Below the pieces are notes generated by a model. It saw only the letters and a list, made by a program, of their open reading frames with translations, was not told the origin of the DNA and made no database searches. Shown in pieces: positions 4,932 through 6,952 of a stretch of DNA of 6,952 nt. Location: positions 1 through 6,952 of the forward strand of contig CAYJOG010000149.1 of the NCBI GenBank assembly GCA_964371695.1. The letters are read 5' to 3'. The translations under genes were made by a program, and so were the position numbers. Within the stretch, counting starts at the first letter, position 1, and each line of letters starts with the position of its first letter. This DNA comes from CAYJOG01 sp964371695 [NCBI: uncultured bacterium] (GTDB lineage: Bacteria; CAYJOG01).

Positions 4932-6205
4932 CACTGCCCCAGGTTCCACGCGGAACCCATGATCTGTTTGAAGACGAAACCCTGGGCCTGTTGCGCCAGT
5001 TGCAGCAAGCGTGCATGGACCTGTTTCGCCAGCACGGTTATTTCGAAATCCAGACCCCCATGTTCGAGGCGGTGGAGCTTTTTCACCGCGCCGTGGGGGC
5101 CGCCAGCGACATCGTGAACAAGGAGATGTACCTGTTCCCCGAAAACCCCGCCGAGCCGGACAAGGACACGATGGCCCTGCGCCCCGAAGGCACGGCCCCC
5201 GTGGTGCGCGCTTATCTGCAACGCCATGAGCCGCAAAAGCGCCCCATCACCCGCTGGTGCTACGCCCAGCCCATGTTCCGCCGCGAGCGCCCCCAGGCCG
5301 GGCGGCTGCGGCAGTTTCATCAGGTGGGCATTGAGTGTTTCGGCGGCCACGGGCCGCACTATGACGCCGAGGTGATCGAGCTTGCCGTGGCCGTGGCGCG
5401 GCTGGCGGGTGTGGAACACCCCACCGTGCTCATCAACAACCTGGGCGACCCCGGCGACGACAGCCGCGAACATTACATGGCCGCCTTCACCGCTTTTATG
5501 GATGCCGCCCCCGGATGGTGCAACGACTGCGCCCACCGCCGGGTGAAAAATCCCCTGCGGGTGTGGGACTGCAAAAACCCCCGCTGCCAGGAACTTTTGG
5601 CCCGCGCCCCCCGCCTGGACGAACACCTCGCCGGACCCGCCCGCGAGCACCACGAAACCGTGCTGGGGCTGCTCGCAGAGGCGGGCATTTCCGTCACGCC
5701 CGCGCCCGCCCTGGTGCGGGGGCTGGATTTTTACAGCCGCACGGTGTTTGAGGTGGTGGCCCCCCAGGCCACCGGCGCGCAGGCAGGCACGCTGGTGGGC
5801 GGCGGGCGATATGACATGCTGGTGAAAGACCTGGGTGGCCCGCCGGTGCCCGCCCTGGGTTTCGCCGCCGGTGTGGAGCGACTGGCGCTGCTGGCCCAAA
5901 CACTGCCGCCGCCCAAAGTGGATGTGTCCATTCTGCCGCTGGGAGAAGCCGCCCGTGGGCGCGCCCTGGCACTGGCCCGTCAGTGGCGCAGCGCGGGGCT
6001 TTCGGTAAGTGTGGTGTTCGAGGACAAATCCCTGAAGGCCCTCATGAAATGGGCCGACCGCGACGGCGGGCGGTTTGCCGCCCTGCTGGGAGACAACGAA
6101 CTGGCCACCGGCGCGGTGGCCCTCAAGAACCTGCAAACCGGTGGCCAGGAAACGCTTGTTTTTGACGCCGTGCCGGGGTTTGTGACGGCCCAGCAGAAGG
6201 GCTGA
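4928..6205 (+). CDS. hisS: Histidyl-tRNA synthetase
   Basis: Cytosolic class II aminoacyl-tRNA synthetase that activates histidine with ATP and charges tRNA-His. At 425 residues it has the usual bacterial HisRS length. The N-terminal VPRGTHDLF (6-14) matches the conserved start, supporting the ATG at 4928. Visible motifs are ALRPEGTAPVVRAY (83-96), motif 2 FRRERPQAGRLRQFHQ (117-132), the histidine-binding LVRGLDFYSRTVFE (262-275), GGGRYD (291-296) and motif 3 ALGFAAGVERL (309-319). The C-terminal anticodon-binding domain spans about 331-417. Four cysteines in the insertion domain (C198, C201, C215, C220; CNDC...DCKNPRC) form a plausible metal site, as in a subset of bacterial HisRS. The gene follows the tRNA-His gene without an evident terminator and precedes yggS by 1 nt. 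No strong Shine-Dalgarno precedes the start. Confidence 0.97.
   Translation: MTLPQVPRGTHDLFEDETLGLLRQLQQACMDLFRQHGYFEIQTPMFEAVELFHRAVGAASDIVNKEMYLFPENPAEPDKDTMALRPEGTAPVVRAYLQRHEPQKRPITRWCYAQPMFRRERPQAGRLRQFHQVGIECFGGHGPHYDAEVIELAVAVARLAGVEHPTVLINNLGDPGDDSREHYMAAFTAFMDAAPGWCNDCAHRRVKNPLRVWDCKNPRCQELLARAPRLDEHLAGPAREHHETVLGLLAEAGISVTPAPALVRGLDFYSRTVFEVVAPQATGAQAGTLVGGGRYDMLVKDLGGPPVPALGFAAGVERLALLAQTLPPPKVDVSILPLGEAARGRALALARQWRSAGLSVSVVFEDKSLKALMKWADRDGGRFAALLGDNELATGAVALKNLQTGGQETLVFDAVPGFVTAQQKG
6195..6200 (+). promoter_or_regulatory. Ribosome binding site of yggS within hisS
   Basis: AGAAGG lies 6 nt before the ATG at 6207, inside the last codons of hisS. It supports this start over the in-frame ATG at 6243 and suggests coupled translation. 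Confidence 0.6.
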
Positions 6206-6206
6206 C

Positions 6207-6911
6207 ATGGGCGAAACCGCCAAAGAGGTTTCCGTGGCGAGCATGACGGCCGTGCTGCGTCAGGTGCAGTTGCTGTCGCTGAAAACCAGCCAGCAGGTGG
6301 ACGTGGTGGCCGCCACCAAAACCATCTGGGACGAACGACTGAACATGGCGGTGGAAGCGGGCGTGAAGATTTTTGGCGAGAACTACGCCCAGGATTTTTT
6401 GCGCAAAGCGACCAGTTTTGATCACCTGCCGGTGGCGTGGCATTTCATCGGCCACTTGCAGCGCAACAAGGCCCGCACGGTGGTGGGGGCCGCCAGCCTG
6501 ATACAGACGGTGGACGACGAAGACCTGGCGGAACACCTGGAGCGCATCTGCACCAAACGGGGCGTGACCCAGGAGGTGCTGGTGCAGGTGAACGTGGACG
6601 AAGACCCCGGCAAAAGCGGCGTGCCGCCCGGCCTTGCCCCCAGCCTGTGCGGCTTCATCGAAACCCAACCCCGCCTGCGCCTGAAGGGCCTGATGGTGAT
6701 GACGGAGCGGGCCAGCATAACGCACCGGTGCGAGAGTTATCACCGGGCGCGGGAGTTGTTTGACTTCCTCGCCCCGCACCACGGCGAGAACTTCGACACC
6801 CTCAGCATGGGCATGAGTGAGGATTTCCGCGAAGCCATCGAGGCGGGCAGCACCATGGTGCGCCTGGGGTCGGTGTTGTTTGGCGACCGGGCGGCGAAAA
6901 CCGGATGCTAG
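6207..6911 (+). CDS. yggS: YggS/PROSC-family PLP-binding homeostasis protein
   Basis: Cytosolic pyridoxal-5'-phosphate carrier/homeostasis protein (YggS, PipY, PLPBP family), not known to catalyse a reaction. At 234 residues it is of normal family length. The PLP-binding lysine is K38 in VVAATKT (33-39). Other family blocks are FGENYAQD (56-63), WHFIGHLQRNKAR (78-90), QEVLVQVNVDEDPGKSG (122-138), GLMVM (161-165) and the phosphate-binding LSMGMSEDFREAIEAGST (199-216), followed by MVRLGSVLFG (217-226). The N-terminus is somewhat short compared with members that carry a longer helix before the lysine. It starts 1 nt after the hisS stop and is therefore probably co-expressed with hisS. No metabolic link between the two is established. 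Confidence 0.95.
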   Translation: MGETAKEVSVASMTAVLRQVQLLSLKTSQQVDVVAATKTIWDERLNMAVEAGVKIFGENYAQDFLRKATSFDHLPVAWHFIGHLQRNKARTVVGAASLIQTVDDEDLAEHLERICTKRGVTQEVLVQVNVDEDPGKSGVPPGLAPSLCGFIETQPRLRLKGLMVMTERASITHRCESYHRARELFDFLAPHHGENFDTLSMGMSEDFREAIEAGSTMVRLGSVLFGDRAAKTGC

Positions 6912-6952
6912 AGCAAATTCACATTTGACGTAGACAAAGGGTGGTGCCAGTC
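6912..6952. other. Downstream end of window, no gene visible
   Basis: Forty-one bases after yggS show no hairpin or T tract. A TTGACG at 6925-6930 could be a -35 box for the next gene, but its -10 would lie at or beyond the window edge. Confidence 0.4.

Noticed and set aside
4784-6244. 486-codon minus-strand open frame opposite hisS
   Set aside because: Antisense shadow of a certain hisS gene, with low-complexity GGHQ-type composition and no recognisable domain.
6925-6930. TTGACG as a -35 box after yggS
   Set aside because: The expected -10 position falls at or past the window end, so it cannot be tested.
1-6952. CRISPR array, toxin-antitoxin pair or phage genes
   Set aside because: No regularly spaced direct repeats of CRISPR size, and no nuclease, integrase or toxin-like short gene pair were seen.

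Overview
The window is a gene-dense, GC-rich bacterial segment with every supported gene on the + strand. The organism cannot be pinned down from these genes. Three Sec-type signal peptides ending in A-x-A sites suggest a Gram-negative envelope. The tRNA-His keeps an encoded G-1 opposite C73, which argues against the alphaproteobacterial group that lost it. The many short palindromic dispersed repeats resemble those of large environmental proteobacterial or PVC-type genomes, but that is only an impression.

Left part (1-4273): three consecutive genes for exported, functionally uncharacterised proteins of the DUF4139 (COG5316-like) kind. The first two (185-1558 and 1706-3082) are clear tandem paralogs of 457 and 458 residues. 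They share long identical nucleotide blocks and a conserved cysteine pair but have an unrelated low-complexity linker. The third (3086-4273) starts 3 nt after the second, is shorter and strongly diverged, and contains no cysteine. The 147-nt gap between genes 1 and 2 holds small palindromes and heptad repeats. No enzyme motif is visible; periplasmic or outer-surface beta-rich proteins acting together is the most that can be inferred.

Middle (4274-4671): a 398-nt non-coding stretch built almost entirely of stacked small repeats. These are degenerate GRAGNNG heptads pointing inward from both ends, two copies of a CTCCCC-GTAAA-GGGGAG palindrome with a covarying base pair, a 10-bp hairpin, a 9-bp hairpin and other GC-rich palindromes. 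A 14-nt sequence at 4294-4307 is an exact inverted copy of 28-41, so the three-gene DUF4139 block is bracketed by inverted copies of a dispersed repeat.

Right part (4672-6952): a strong sigma70-type promoter (perfect TTGACA, 17-nt spacer, TATCCT), a tRNA-His(GTG) gene, then hisS (histidyl-tRNA synthetase) and yggS (PLP homeostasis protein), the last two 1 nt apart. No terminator is visible after the tRNA, so the histidine tRNA and the enzyme that charges it probably share a transcript. A possible 31-codon leader ORF lies between them and overlaps the hisS start as ATGA.
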